From the NCBI GenBank assembly GCA_963675135.1, contig OY776127.1, forward strand, positions 88,583,182 through 88,647,181: a stretch of DNA of 64,000 nucleotides, written 5' to 3'. This stretch comes from Galeopsis tetrahit. Its lineage: Eukaryota; Streptophyta; Magnoliopsida; Lamiales; Lamiaceae. Positions within the stretch are counted from its first letter, which is position 1, and each line of letters starts with the position of its first letter. The translations under genes and the position numbers were made by a program. Of the stretch, positions 34,011-46,948 are shown in pieces. The notes under the pieces are model-generated. The model saw only the letters and a program-made list of their open reading frames with translations, was not told the origin of the DNA and made no database searches.

Positions 34011-34349
34011 TGAGAGAGAATGGGATATGGACATTAAAAAAGACTAAGAACAATAATTAAAAACACGAAAAACACAATCAAGTTGAATAGTTTATCAATC
34101 CCTCCAATTGTAAAAACATAATTATAAACAATTAATTGGAATAAATCTGTGTGGTATTATTGTTGATTTTTTTTTTCATTCATGAATTTATTCATATCGC
34201 CTTATTTCGTAATTAGCAGATCAGAAATATGAAACAGAATAAATTTTCTGAAAAAAAAAAAATTAGCGCATCACGATCAGAAAATTTTGTTCAGATTTCA
34301 GAAGTTTTTTTTTTAATGGAACGCTTCACACAGCGCAGAAGAGAAGAGA

Positions 34350-34452
34350 GAAAAAAGTTGCGCAGAAGAAGAAGGGAGAGAAAGAAAAGAAGGAACCGCA
34401 CAACGTAGAAGGGAGAAGAAAGTTGCGCAGAAGAAGAAGGGAGAGAAAGAAG
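34350..34452. repeat. Purine-rich direct repeat
   Basis: AAGTTGCGCAGAAGAAGAAG followed by GGAGAGAAAGA occurs twice, about 65 bp apart (near 34355 and 34420), within a purine-rich stretch. It lies just outside the left boundary of duplication copy 2. Confidence 0.6.
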
Positions 34453-34746
34453 AACCTGCTACCTGTTAGAAATAAAAGAAAAGGTCAAATTGCACCATAA
34501 ACCTATTGTGAAATATTGTATATAAGTTTTTGCCAAAAAATTTAGATCACCAAATTGTAAAAATAATTTTGACTAATTTGTTTTAACCCTTTTCCTAAAT
34601 TGGCTGGCAATATTTTGAGAGAGTACCTATTATGTATAAATACATTTGAACTCATTTTGCTGTAAATTTTAGTGAATAAAAATTGAGCAGAATCCCATTC
34701 CCACCGCGAGAAAGTTACTGAATTTGCCACACTCAACAGAGAAAGT

Positions 34747-36687
34747 ATGAGAAATTCATCAGTCACTGGTAGGATTTACAGCTGTTTACAGCTGAGATGT
34801 TCAAGAAAATTTTGCTCTTCTTCGACTCTCTTTTCTCATATGCATGACCCAAAACCGGGCCTTTATAGCATTCTTCAAGGCTTCAACAGCAGGTGTATTT
34901 CTCTGAAACCCACATCATATTTTGCTTCGTTGGCCCCTTTTCGCCAGTTACATGCTGATACTTCTACCTCTGATGAAACACTCCAGGAGACAGATGATGG
35001 TACACTCTTGGTTTGATTCTTTTTTGTTTATTTTCTGTGCGTACCAAGTGTTTGATATTTTGTCTCCGCGGTGTTTTGAAGGCTATGAGGTTTCTTTTGA
35101 ATGGTAACTAGTTTTACCTTTGTTGTGGTTCCCTTGCCATGAATTTCAGTAGCTTGTGAATTTTTAAGACTAAATCATATTATGCACGAAAAAGTTGGAG
35201 AGGAATGTAGAGGAAGAAATTTGGATTCTTTTTTGTTTATTTTCTGTGCGTACCAAGTGTTTGATATTTTGTCTCCGCGGTGTTTTGAAGGTTATGAGGT
35301 TTCTTTTGAATGCTAACTAGTTTTACCTTTGTTGTGGTTCCCTTGCCATGAATTTCAGTAGCTTGTGAATTTTTAAGACTAAATTATTATGCACGAAAAA
35401 GTTGGAGAGGAATGTAGAGGAAGAAATTTGGATTTTACTTCGATGTATGTTTGTTATATGGTTGCTTGTATGTTTATATACAGTACTTCGCCATCCAGTT
35501 GCTAAGGTAGAATAAACAGCTTCCATGAATGATCTATCCATATGAATATTGCCTCGTGTTGTAGATATTAATTTTAGCTATATCACTCAATGCTCCTTGG
35601 ATTTCTCAAGGTCAAATGTATTCAAGCAATCATGGAATTCAAGTTGTTTTTCTCGCCTTTCATCAAACCCAATTTTGTTGTCAGATTTTAACTTTATTTT
35701 CATTGATGCATTTTATGTACCTGTAAAGCTTCAGATGATTCTAATGGAGAAGTGGAACCAATTGATACGTGGGAGGAAGAAGATGAAGCCGAACCTGAGG
35801 TGTGATTTGATGTTTGTTATTTTGCTGAGATATTGCCTCTTTAGCTCTTAATTTACATAAGATTATATAAAATTTAGGTTGGTGATGGAGGCGACGGTGG
35901 TGGAGTTGCCCTGCAAAATTGCGATTGGGGTGAGAGAGCATTATCAATAGCCCAAGAAGTATTGGTGGAGTTTGGTGAAGATATGAAGCTTTATGCATTC
36001 AAAACTTCTCCTCGAGGGTACATTTATGTGAGACTAGATAAACTTTCAAATGAGTAAGTTTTTTGTACCATCAGTCTTACATTTTTCTATATTAGACATG
36101 CATTCGTTAAGACGAATTATCGGTTATGAGTTATGATAATTTTCTACTGTTGTATCTGCCTTAAATCAGATACGGGTGTCCCAGCATGGAGGAGATTGAA
36201 TCTTTCAGTCGCTTATATAAGAAAAAACTGGATGAAATTGGTGAAAGTGGAGAAATCCCTGATGATTTAGCTCTGGAAGTAATCCTTCAACTGACTCTAT
36301 TTTTTGTCATTTTCACATTCTTATGATTTAATGGATCAGCTGATTTCGTTTAACATTTTCTTGGGATATTACTTTCTTCTGAAGGTATCAAGCCCTGGTG
36401 TGGAGCGGCTACTGAAAGTACCCGATGACCTGTTGAGGTTCAAGGAAATGCCCATGGTTATCAGCTATTTGGAAGATACAAATGTAAGAAGCCAAGAAAA
36501 GAAAGGGGTGTACTTTGTGGACTCGGTTGATACAGAATCAGAATGCTGTGTTTGGAAGTTGGCAGACGTGAGGGAAAATCGAGATCCTGAAGCTAAGGGA
36601 AGACCAATGAGCCGTAAACAGAAAGAAGCTAGGCTAAAACTACCGTATGCTTTGATTAAACGGGTAACTTTTTATATCAGTTACTAG
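34747..36687 (+). CDS. RimP-like (UPF0090) organelle ribosome-maturation protein, copy 2
   Basis: Five exons (34747-34999, 35735-35799, 35878-36053, 36170-36278, 36385-36687) have exactly the same lengths as copy 1 and give 301 aa with no frame break. The presequence, acidic linker and RimP hallmark VSSPGVERLL are conserved. Differences seen include Pro to Leu after RCIS, AST to ADTS-type changes near the cleavage region, Val to Asp before the first junction, and Pro214 where copy 1 has Leu214. The core promoter region upstream is similar but diverged. Both copies therefore look potentially functional. Pro at this position is, from memory, common in plant homologs, so copy 2 may be nearer the ancestral sequence. 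Intron 1 has grown by a 210-bp tandem duplication. Confidence 0.85.
35016..35434 (+). repeat. Tandem duplication (about 210 bp x 2) in intron 1 of RimP-like copy 2
   Basis: The block from GATTCTTTTTTGTTTATTTTC to GAGGAAGAAATTTGGATT is present at 35016-35226 and again at 35227-35434. Copy 1 of the gene has it once and lacks the internal TTTTACCTTTGTTGTGGTTC segment. The event postdates the gene duplication, or copy 1 lost the segment. Confidence 0.85.
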
Positions 36688-37068
36688 TAAGTGAGGAAGT
36701 ATATGATTCTTGCATCAATTTTGGTATTTTGAGTGAAAGATTCATGATACTTGTGCAGATAATAACAAAAGGCTTTTTTTGTTTCATTTGATTTGTCAAT
36801 GATTATTTCTCCACCATTCTTCATACAAGCTCCTTAGAGTTGCCTGAATCATTGTTAAGTGTGATTCAATGCCATTTCCTCCTCTCTAAAGTATCGTTCA
36901 CAGTGTAATTGGTGAAGTATTTGGTATTCCTCAATATCCTGTCGATTACAGAGAAGCTAAAACGCAGAGATTGATAGAGTGAACAATCAGATATTTTTTC
37001 CAGTAGCTATGCCTGAATATAAAGTTAATTGAAATGGCATTTGCTAGTTGAACTCATGCATTGATGAA

Positions 37069-40000
37069 CAATAACAGAAGTTGTGTTTATATGACGATTA
37101 GGGCATGTTTGGTAGCCCGCATAACACCGTGTTAGTTTAGTTAACACGAGAATCACGTGCTTGGTAGCAGGGTCATAATTCACGTGGGACTGGAAATCAA
37201 TTCATGTTCGACATGTGAACTTATGTTTTTTCTTTTAATATAAAACCTTTATTCGCATGCCCATATTCTTAAGTCCCTGTTCGGTTTAATCACTCATGAA
37301 TCATCTCCATTTCTTTTGATAAATTAATTTGAAAATTTAAAAGAAAAATAGACAGTATTTTCACTATGTGTCCATATATCTCTGAAATTACAAGAAATTT
37401 ATAAAAACAAATTAAAACTATACAAATCCTGACCATAATAGTTTTAATTATTAATGTTGTTGATTCAATTATTTTAATTTTTGTTGTACCCGGACTTTAT
37501 TTTTTCATTACGTTTAGTACTTGATCGAACCAGTTATATGTTTGAATATTTTTATTCTAATTATAATTTCAATTTGAAAAGTAAATTTATATTCTTTTGT
37601 ATTTACACGTGTAAAATATAAAAAAAAAAAACTTTACTCCGTACTATTATTGAATAAAATAATTGAACTAAATAATTCTTTATATATTTAATGAAATTTA
37701 ATAATATTATTTTTCATCCGCATATTACGCCAAACTTTTTTTATTTTATTTTTTTACGTACTAGTAATAATATAAAAATGAAAAGTGGTAACTTAATTGA
37801 ATGGGTTTAGTAGCTAAAGTTGAAAAGAATTCCCATTGACATGATGAGGAGGCCTGATTGTGACTTGTGAGACCCTTTTTGGACTTTCTGGGCCCCATTG
37901 TACCAGCCACTGTGGCACAATAATTACCATTTTAACGTATACTCTTTTCTTTATTTATCCGTCAAAAAAAAAAATGTAATCGTAAGAAAAAAATTAATAT
38001 GATAAAATAGAATATAAATTTATTATGGAACATCAATATGAACGGAAATAAACACATTGAAGGGAGAGTATTTCACATGCAATATTACCATAAAATTGGA
38101 AACGATTTAGAAAAAATTGTATATCGAAATTGGGTCAAAAGCAAATCAAATAAAATTGCATAAGTCAAATACAAATTTTTTTCTCTCAAATTTATATTAC
38201 TATAAAAATAAATATTTTTATATATATGTTATTGTATTTACCTTTATAACACACATTTTATCTTTCAATAAAATAATCATATAAACTTTTTTTTTTTTTT
38301 CCGTTGTGAGAGGATTCATTCAAATCGATTTAAATTCTCCTGTAATTTTTTATCCTTTTTTTCTTTAAAAAAAAAAGACATTGAGAGTCTTTTTAATCTA
38401 AAATATTTCACCTTGCGGGGGGATATTTTGGACTATCTGACAATTTGGCCATGCACCTTGCAACGAGCTTGGGGAGATTTTTGGATAAATTAGTAATTAT
38501 TTCAAGATACAAAAATTTGGATCTACTCCAATTTATCAAGCAAAACCCCCAACTTAAGATTGTGAAATTTATACAAATTATTAAAAGACTATTTGGAAAT
38601 TCTTGGAATTTCTTCAATTTACATATATATAAAAGGCAAAAAAATCATGTTCTATGTATATTAAAAATTATTAACTGTTTTATTAAATTACATTATTTCA
38701 TTTGAATGCTTAGAAATCGGATAGATTTGTTTCATTTTATACCCAAGAAAAATTTAGGAGTATTTAATATGATTGAAATTCTAAAATTTTCCCCTATTAT
38801 AGGAGTACAATGTTATCTCGTCCATATTTTTCAAATTTTATCCATATTTTTTAAACTTTTTCGATATTTTAATCATCTCGATATTGTTATATCAATTTTT
38901 TTTTTTTTTCAAATATTGGGATGATATTTTTCTTCAAAATTTCAATTTTGATCAACCCAAAAATTGAGAATATTTTCTTCCTTTACCAACTTTATATTAA
39001 AATGGAAGAGATTTTGTCTCTGGGTTTCGAGATTTTGATGTCATAAATGGCGGAAAAAAGATGGGGGGCTTCTTCTCTTTCCTCGTACGATTGGTTTATG
39101 GATAAAAAGTTAAAAACCCACACAAGAAATACTCTTTTCATAAACAATCTTGTGAAGTTGTGATGCATTTTCATGGAATCTTGCATCTCTTTACTTTTCA
39201 CTCATCACACTCACTCACGCACTCAACAAACAAAGACTTGTTTTTTAAGTCGTTTTAGAATAATTATTGACTTGGAAATACAGTGAGTCTCCTTAAAACA
39301 GACCAATCAGTGAGTAAAGTTTAGTGTTTTCTTCTTCTTTTTGTGTTTTGCAGTGATCATTCATGGATTCTTGAAGTGTAATCACAGTTTCAACTCCCCG
39401 CTTTTTAAGTCCCCTCGTTTTCTTGGTAAACCCCTCTTTCCCCAAATCCCGTTTCTTACGGAGGTAATGGCCTAATGGGACACTGATTACTATATATTCT
39501 TGGGTTTTTCTTGTGAGTTAAATGTATATCTGATGAATGCCCTTTTTTATTGTTTAATGTCTTCTGAAGGGTTTGTTTTCATTGATCGTACATGGAAGAT
39601 TCAGTGTGATTGTGGACTAGTTTCAACTTCCCCCTTTACTCTCTTTGTTTCTTTGGCCCTCTCTCTCTGCCCCTGGATCCCATTATTTTTGTGAATGGTA
39701 TACTGATTAGGCCATGTTTGATAGCTTAGATTAAACCTAGATTAGATTAAGTGTAGATTATGCTTTAAAATTTATAAAGTTTAGTTATCATAGATTAGAT
39801 AATCCATCTTTGCTATCAAACATGCCCTGCCCTTACGGGTTTACTGTGAAATTTAATGAACTCACACTTCACTTTTCTTGGATCACTCTTATTTTCATTG
39901 TCATATTGTTGTTTTGGAAGTAGGTTAGAGGCTGCTGCTTTGAAAGCAGAATCTGGTTCTTGAAAAATCTTTTGAGTGAGAATAATCTTTAATTCTTAGA

Positions 40001-40116
40001 TGACTGATCCTGGTATGTAATTGTAAACAGTTTACATTACTTTGACCTAAACTTTTTTGCTTGAAGAGACTAATGAATGGTCCCTATTTCTTGATCTAAC
40101 AGTTGAATTCATCAAA
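37069..40116. other. Spacer and 5' leader region of RDR1
   Basis: No gene is supported before the RDR1 start. A GGGCATGTTTGGTAGC motif near 37105 resembles a MITE end of the type seen intact at 39710. Homopolymer A/T runs are frequent (37620, 38290, 38895). Around 39180-40110 a leader with probable UTR introns is likely. The open frames there are short and unrecognised. Confidence 0.4.
39710..39827. mobile_element. Small MITE upstream of RDR1
   Basis: Ends GGCCATGTTTGATAGC and GCTATCAAACATGCCC are 16-bp inverted repeats (one mismatch) bounding a 118-bp AT-rich element with a secondary inverted TAGATTA motif. It sits about 290 bp before the RDR1 start codon, probably in its leader or promoter. 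A target duplication could not be assigned. Confidence 0.65.
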
Positions 40117-43100
40117 ATGGTAAAGACAATTCAGCTGTCAAGCTTCCCTAGCCTTGTTGAAGCTGATAAGGTTAAGAGGTTTTTGGAGCAGTACACAGGG
40201 CAAGGGACTGTGGTTGCTTTAGAAGTGAAACCATTGAAACGCGGTTGTAGAGCATATGCTAGAGTTCAGTTTACGAATAGCAGGTGTGTTGAGATAATTA
40301 TGGATTTGGCTGCAAGCGGCTTATATTATGGCTCTACTTATTTGAAGGCTTACACGGGCGATTCTGACATAACACGCGATCCTCGAACGTATGTGCATGA
40401 AATGGAGGGCATAACATTGAATTTTGGATGTCAGGTATCAGAAAGTAAATTTTGTGTGCTATGGAAGGGGTCAAATGTTAGTGTTAAATTTGGAACAGGG
40501 CTGAAAAAAATGAACTTCCATTTCACATATGATTCAGCTGATTACAGGCTTCAGCTCTCCTATGAAAATATATGGCAGATTGTGTTGTTTAATGCACGTG
40601 GTCAAACATCAAAGTTTCTTCTCATACAGGTGCAATTAAATGATTTTACCTCGAGTTATTACTTATTATCATAGCCACTTTCCTTATCTGCTGTTTGCAT
40701 AAGTGATATAATGTCTATCTTGCATATAGAACGTATTTTGTCGTCGATTATTGCCACGATTGCTTCCTTTTTTGTTTCGTGACCAAGAGAATCATTATAA
40801 GCAAGATATACCTGTTAGATTTCAGGCTTTGCTTTATGTTGTTTTAGATTTCAGGCTTTACTTTACTATATCTTTTGCACCATAATAATTGTAGTCTAGT
40901 TTCATTGTGACAGTTAATGTTATCCATATCTAGATGAAAACTAAAATGGTAACTGATGTATTTATCTCTTACCCATTAGCTATTTGGTGCGCCTCGAATA
41001 TACAAGAAGCTCAATGGTTCCGTTTATAGCTTTTTCATGGAAGCTCAAGATGAGCAGTGGGTCAGAACAACGGACTTCACGCAATCATGCATTGGACAAT
41101 CGTCTGGTATGTGTCTCCAACTTCCTGTTGGCATGAGACTTCCAAATTTCAGAGACAATTTTGCGTACTACAAGGAAAGTGAAACCACCCTTGTTTTGGA
41201 GAATGGGGTCCCATTCTCTGAAAACCTGCCTCTAGTTCCGATTGTGAAACCTCCTCGAGGGATTGAATTGCCATATGAATTACTGTTCAAGGTTTGCACT
41301 TTGGTCCAAACTGGCTGTCTTCCAGGGCCCAAGTTAGGGACAAATTTCTTTCAGTTGGTCAATCCGAAGATGTTTGACAAGAAATACATTGAGCATGCAC
41401 TTGAGAAGCTCTACTATCTGAAGGATTGTTGCTATGATCCTGTAGCGTGGCTCGTTGAGCAGTATCAGAATTACCGAACATTCAAAGAGGTGCCAAAATC
41501 TCCTTCTATTTGTTTAGACGAGGGTCTGGTATACGTTCGTAGGGTTCAAGTAACTCCAACCAAAGTGTATTTTTCTGGGCCAGAAGTGAACATGTCAAAT
41601 CGTGTGTTACGCCACTTTAATGAACACATTGATAATTTTCTTCGTGTTTCATTTGTGGATGAGGAGTGGTCCAAGTTATTTTCAACGGATTTAGTCCCGA
41701 GGGTAGCAGACAAGAGCAGAACAAAGCTGTACGAGAGGGTGCTTTCAACGCTGAAGGATGGCATAAAAATAGGGAACAAGAAATTCGATTTTCTTGCATT
41801 TTCCTCAAGTCAGTTACGGGACAACTCCCTATGGATGTTTGCTCCGACTGCTGATCTAGATGCTGATGGTATTAGGCAATGGATGGGAAACTTCAGTAAC
41901 ATAAGAAACGTGGCAAAATATGCTGCCAGGCTCGGTCAATCCTTTGGTTCGTCTAAAGAGACATTAAGTGTTGGTGAGAACGAGTTTGAAAAAATCCCTG
42001 ATGTAACAAATGGAACCAAATATACCTTTTCTGATGGGATAGGGAAGATATCAGCTGGATTTGCTGAGAAAGTTGCTATAAAATGTGGAATTAAAGGCTC
42101 TATGCCATCTGCTTTCCAGATAAGGTATGGTGGCTACAAAGGGGTCGTTGCAATTGATCCCAACTCGTCAGTGAAGTTATCGTTGAGACCAAGCATGTTA
42201 AAGTATGAGTCTGACAACACGAAACTCGACGTTCTTTCATGGAGCAAATACCAGCCCTGTTTCTTGAATCGTCAAATCATTACACTTTTGTCGACTCTCG
42301 GGGTCAAGGATCATGTCTTTGAGAAGAGACAAAGAGAAGCTGTAGCTCAGCTGGATGCCATTTTAGTTGATCCCCTAAAAGCTGAGGAAGCTTTGGATTT
42401 GATGTCTCCAGGAGAATATTCCAACATCCTGAAAGAGTTGTTAAACTGTGGGTATAAGCCCAATGTGGAACCATTTCTGTCAATGATGCTGCAAACATTT
42501 CGGGCATCAAAATTACTGGACTTACGGACGAAAGCAAGAATCTTTCTCCCACAAGCAAGGCAAATGATGGGGTGTATGGATGAAACCGGGACTTTAGAAT
42601 ATGGGCAGGTGTTTGTGCAATTTTCTGGTGCTGTGACGTATGCATCATCTCGCTATAATCATGTTATTCAGGGAAAGGTGGCTGTTGCTAAGAATCCATG
42701 CTTGCACCCTGGTGATGTTCGTGTCCTAAAAGCCGTTGATGTCCTGGCATTGCGTCACATGGTGGACTGTGTCGTCTTCCCACAAACAGGAACAAGGTAA
42801 ACTCGAAGATTTTAGTCCTGTGTCGTGTATTTTATGCTTTATGTTGTAGACTAACCCTGTAATGAATAACAGGCCCCATCCAAATGAATGTTCTGGGAGT
42901 GATTTAGATGGAGACATATACTTTGTTTGCTGGGACCAGGACTTGATTCCCACAAAACAATATACACCGATGAATTACGACCCTGCTCCAAACACGTTGC
43001 TCGATCACGAGGTGATGATTGAGGTACGTTGATTAAGAAACCGAAAACAATGTTGAATTCACATTCAGGCATAGCTACTGGAAAAATGTCTGACTGTGTT

Positions 43101-43941
43101 TTATCTTGTTATGTGTAATCTGCAGGAAATTGAGGAATACTTCACCAATTACATTGTGAATGATAGTTTAGGAATAATTGCCAATGCACATACTGTGTTT
43201 GCTGATAAGGAGGTGGATATGGCATTGAATCAGAACTGTTTAGAGCTGGCTAGGCTCTTCTCCATAGCAGTCGACTTTCCAAAAACCGGTGTCCCTGCAG
43301 AAATCCCTCCTCATTTACGAGTGAAAGAATACCCCGATTTCATGGACAAGGCCGACAAGACAAGCTACACGTCTAAACGAATAATCGGGAAGCTTTTCAG
43401 GGAAGTCAAAGATATATCCCCTTCTGCAGTCTCCTTCCAATCCTTCACTAAGGAAGTCGCACGAAAGTCATACGACACAGATATGGAATTTGATGGATTC
43501 AAAGACTACATCGATGAGGCATTCGACTTCAAAATGGACTATGATTACAAGCTGGGCAACTTGATGGAATACTATGGGATAAAAACGGAGGCTGAGATAC
43601 TGAGTGGGAGTATCATGAGAATGTCCAAGACTTTTGATCGGAGGAAAGATGCAGAGGCGGTGGGGGCTGCTGTGAGGTCGTTGAGGAACGAAGCAAGATC
43701 GTGGTTCAGGAGAGGAAGCGAAACTCATGATCTGTATGCCAAGGCTTCGGCCTGGTATCACGTGAGTTATCACCCCGATTATTGGGGTTCATACAATCCG
43801 GGATTGAAGAGAGATCATTACATCAGTTTCCCCTGGTGTGTTCACAACATGCTTGTGCAGATCAAGAAGGAAAACTCAACAAAGCCTGCTAATATATCAT
43901 CACTTAGCAGACAGTTATCACATCGTATGGTTTTCAGGTAA
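40117..43941 (+). CDS. RDR1: RNA-dependent RNA polymerase 1
   Basis: Four exons (40117-40629, 40980-42796, 42873-43023, 43126-43941) give 1098 aa. It makes double-stranded RNA from aberrant or foreign RNAs and feeds Dicer-dependent small RNA production, mainly in defence and salicylate responses. An N-terminal RNA-recognition-like domain (MVKTIQLSSFPS...) precedes the large RdRP domain. The catalytic motif DLDGD is intact (Asp787, Asp789, Asp791 in GSDLDGDIYF), which places it in the RDR1/2/6 class and not the DFDGD RDR3-5 class. The start at MVKTIQ was preferred over an in-frame codon 20 residues upstream, because plant RDR1 proteins begin M(G/V)KTIQ. The family usually has about 1110-1120 aa, so it is essentially full length, with no premature stop. 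The intron positions, including a giant second exon, fit RDR1. Confidence 0.95.
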
Positions 43942-44370
43942 AATTTGTAAAAATGACTCTAGTAACATCTATCTGAGTGTGTGTGAATGTGAGTTAGAGA
44001 GGGATTAAGTTTGCTTTTATCTATCTTAGGTTGTTTCTTTATTTCAAACTTTGTACCAGACCATGTCTTAATGATGAATTTTAAGTGTAAAATTCAGCAC
44101 AAAATGCAGCCTGGATCCATCTATATATTCCTCTATCCATATAAGCATCATTCTACTGTATTATTTATATCCATGAAGAAGAGTAGGCATAAAAGTGGTG
44201 GAAACAGGGCCTGTTCCAGTTAACACCATTGATCTCGATGTATTTCCACGATACTCGCAAAAAAATATATGACGCTGGATATTAATATAATCAACCTTGT
44301 CTAGAATTGAGTAATCGAACAGCATACATGCAGGAAAGAGAATAAGATGCATGAAGCAAGAAGATAATGT
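43942..44370. other. Convergent 3' region between RDR1 and FLN2
   Basis: About 430 bp between facing stop codons, presumably both 3' UTRs. No repeat or gene recognised. Confidence 0.45.
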
Positions 44371-46948
44371 TCATGAGGTTGATGAAGGCACTAAGGTTCT
44401 GTATTCCTTTTCCGTTACAGATCGTATACCATGAGGATCTGCATCCACTTCCATCCCTTCTTTAGCAGGGTACCCTAATTCTCGCGCTTGTAGCCATTGA
44501 TCTACAACACCGCAGCTTATTGCATACTTCGCCGTATGCTCCAAGAACCCTTTATCGCACATAAGATGTGGCTGAACACTGAGCATTCTCATCAAACCTG
44601 AAGCAAATTAACAAACCAAATCTCTTTTTAAATTTACAGAAACAAACATGAAATATGCATTTTAAGCTTTAAGGATTAAGGTCTGGTTACCTGCAACAAT
44701 GCCATCTCCAGATGCAGACATGTCGGAAGTATAAGGAGTGATGGGAGCATCTTCCATTCCTAGTACAGCACCGTTGTGTTCCTTAGTGTAGTAATGTATC
44801 TTAGAAGTTCCGTTTGTCACGAACAAAACCTTGAGGTTTTCATGCCATAACTGGGACACAACTTCTGGTGAATAATGAGTGAACTTGGATTTATCATTAT
44901 CTCTGGCGTCGAATCTTTCTGTTGGTGTTATTCCACAGAGGAATTCCAGCTCTTGCTTTGTGACCTCAATGATATCAGATAGATTCCAGAATCTCTGTAT
45001 GAACATCTTGGTTTCTTCACTGGTCTGCCAAAGTGGAAACGGAAGATTGACATCATAAAAGACGACGTTTCCTAGCTTTTTGGCGATCTTGATGGCTTGT
45101 AACGTTGTTGATCTCATATTTCGATCAAGGAGGCTGAATGTGTTGAAGTAGAACATCTTCGCCTGTATGATTAATCGCTTGCTTGTCAGAAAACATAAAA
45201 TTAAATGTAAGAAAGCATAAACTTCGTGAATCAAAGATAAGACATATGACCTCTCTCAACACATCAATATTAATCTCAGACGGCGTTAAGCAATCCTCGG
45301 TACATGGTTTGGCACTAGTCATCTTCAAGCCACCTCTCCTACCCATTTTCATACGAGACACGCCTGTTGCTTTATTATCATCAATGCGCACTGACCTGGT
45401 TTGTACATCACTGATGTTTAGATAATATAACAACGACTGGCCCCAGGAATCATCCCCGAGTTTGCCCATAAACGCAACTTTTCCTCCCAAACTTGCAAGA
45501 GCTACCGCAACATTACTTGCACTTCCTCCAGAAGCCCTAACAAATTTCTCGGGTGCCCACAGGACATCCTTCTTTCTCTCATGGATTTCATGGTCAAAGA
45601 GTCTGTTAGCCGGTCGTCCTGCTGGCACAAAACCATGTTGTACTGCACCAAAACAGCAAACTAGGGGTGGCCATCCATACGTAAAGCTTATATCCTCTCC
45701 ATCATCTATGTCAAGCTCTAGTTCTTGTTCGTTGTCTTCATCGAATAACGATGGAAATGCGTCCTTCTCTCCATCACTAAGTTCTGAATCACTCTCCACG
45801 CCATCAACCTTTTTCTTACGCGTTCTTGGCCTTGCAACCTTCTTAGGACTCTTTTCTTCGGTGGTTTCAGTCGTCGATTGAGCTGCACATAATACGAATT
45901 GATCAAATGAATCAACATTAGGGAAACTTACACTATACTAATCCAATTTAGAAAAGATTTAACCTTTTTTACGGGCTCTGGGTGTTCGGGTTTTCTTTAA
46001 AACCTCGGACGAGGCAACCGTATCCTCGTCTCTAACACTGCCAGTGACTGAAGATTCTTCATCTGAAGTCTCATCAGGCACTTTTTTCCTAGTTCTAGCA
46101 GAAGCTCGTTTACTTGTTCTACGAGTCTTCTTCTCTACACTCACTGCTTCTCCATCTGATACCTCCTGAGCTAATGAATCAGTTGTTTGGTCCCTCGAGA
46201 CTGCCATAATTACTTTTCTATTTAATCTATAGTCTTGAATTTTCACTAACTTCATACAATGAAAAGTGTTTACATTTAAGTGCCACCTATGTATCCTGCA
46301 CAGAAACACAAAGTAACAAAACACTCAGCATGTTTGTTTTGGGACTCACACGTCCGGACATGGGACATAACGTCCTCCGTCTTGTTCTAGTTCGGGATTT
46401 CACATCCGGATTTCATCATACAATTACATTCACCCCTAAAAATACCTATATATTTTACTATTATAATAATACAACATCACTCACTCTATCTTATTGATTT
46501 GACGTAAAGTTACATTCTATAATACAACGTCACACACTTTTACACAATTGATTTGACATAAAGTTACATTCTATCCTACTTAACATCTCAAAACAAACAT
46601 AGACAATCACTATTTATCAAGATTTTTCTATCCAAGATTTCCTCCATTCTACATAATCCCAAAACAAACACCTCCTCAATAGTCTTACATTCTCCTGGAA
46701 TCTTGCAACATCCAACTATCTACTTCAAACTACATTCAATTCCAACTTATGCAAGAAACAAAAGAATTATCCTAATTGTATAAAACCCGCAGTCCCACAA
46801 ATTCTTCTGATTATATGTAAGAGCAGAGGGAATCATAAACATGAAGGTAAGCTAATCTATCAGTTAAGGACTAATAAAATGGAAAAGAAAGAGATTAAGA
46901 CAATAACCTGGGCATCAACGAAAACTGTGTGAAAGACATTGAAGCCAT
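44371..46948 (-). CDS. FLN2: Fructokinase-like protein 2, plastid pfkB-family protein
   Basis: Five minus-strand exons (46908-46948, 45964-46295, 45251-45882, 44691-45162, 44371-44597) join in phase to 567 aa. The tiny first exon encodes MASMSFTQFSLMP, the start of a plastid transit peptide. Residues about 60-190 are charged, with three basic blocks (KKTRRTSKRASARTRKK and similar) alternating with acidic runs (DIDDGED). The pfkB domain follows: WPPLVCCFGAVQHGFVPAGR, RASGGSASNVAVALASLGG, and near the C-terminus DMSASGDG, where sugar kinases have GAGD. The base Asp488 is retained but the motif is altered. FLN1 and FLN2 are components of the plastid-encoded RNA polymerase complex and bind thioredoxin z; sugar-kinase activity is doubtful. 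It is head to head with HPPK-DHPS, and intron 1 contains a MITE. Confidence 0.92.
46328..46675. mobile_element. PIF/Harbinger-like MITE (copy B) in FLN2 intron 1
   Basis: Inverted ends GCATGTTTGTTTTGGG and CCCAAAACAAACACCTCC are flanked by TCA on both sides (46325-46327 and 46676-46678). Inside are two copies of TTGATTTGAC[G/A]TAAAGTTACATTCTA (about 46495 and 46549), the same motif as in the elements at 10625 (inverted) and 52048. It is non-coding. The 3-bp flank fits PIF/Harbinger less well than the TTA seen at the other two copies. Confidence 0.65.

Larger units (their letters stand above)
34556..37068 (+). repeat. Segmental duplication, copy 2 (RimP-like gene plus flanks)
   Basis: Counterpart of 27554-29843 in direct orientation. 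It is about 220 bp longer, mainly because of an internal tandem duplication in intron 1. All five exon boundaries and both flanks correspond between copies. Confidence 0.9.

Noticed and set aside
40057..40116. Upstream in-frame start for RDR1
   Set aside because: The extra 20 residues do not resemble RDR1 N-termini, whereas MVKTIQ at 40117 does. The segment is more likely 5' UTR.
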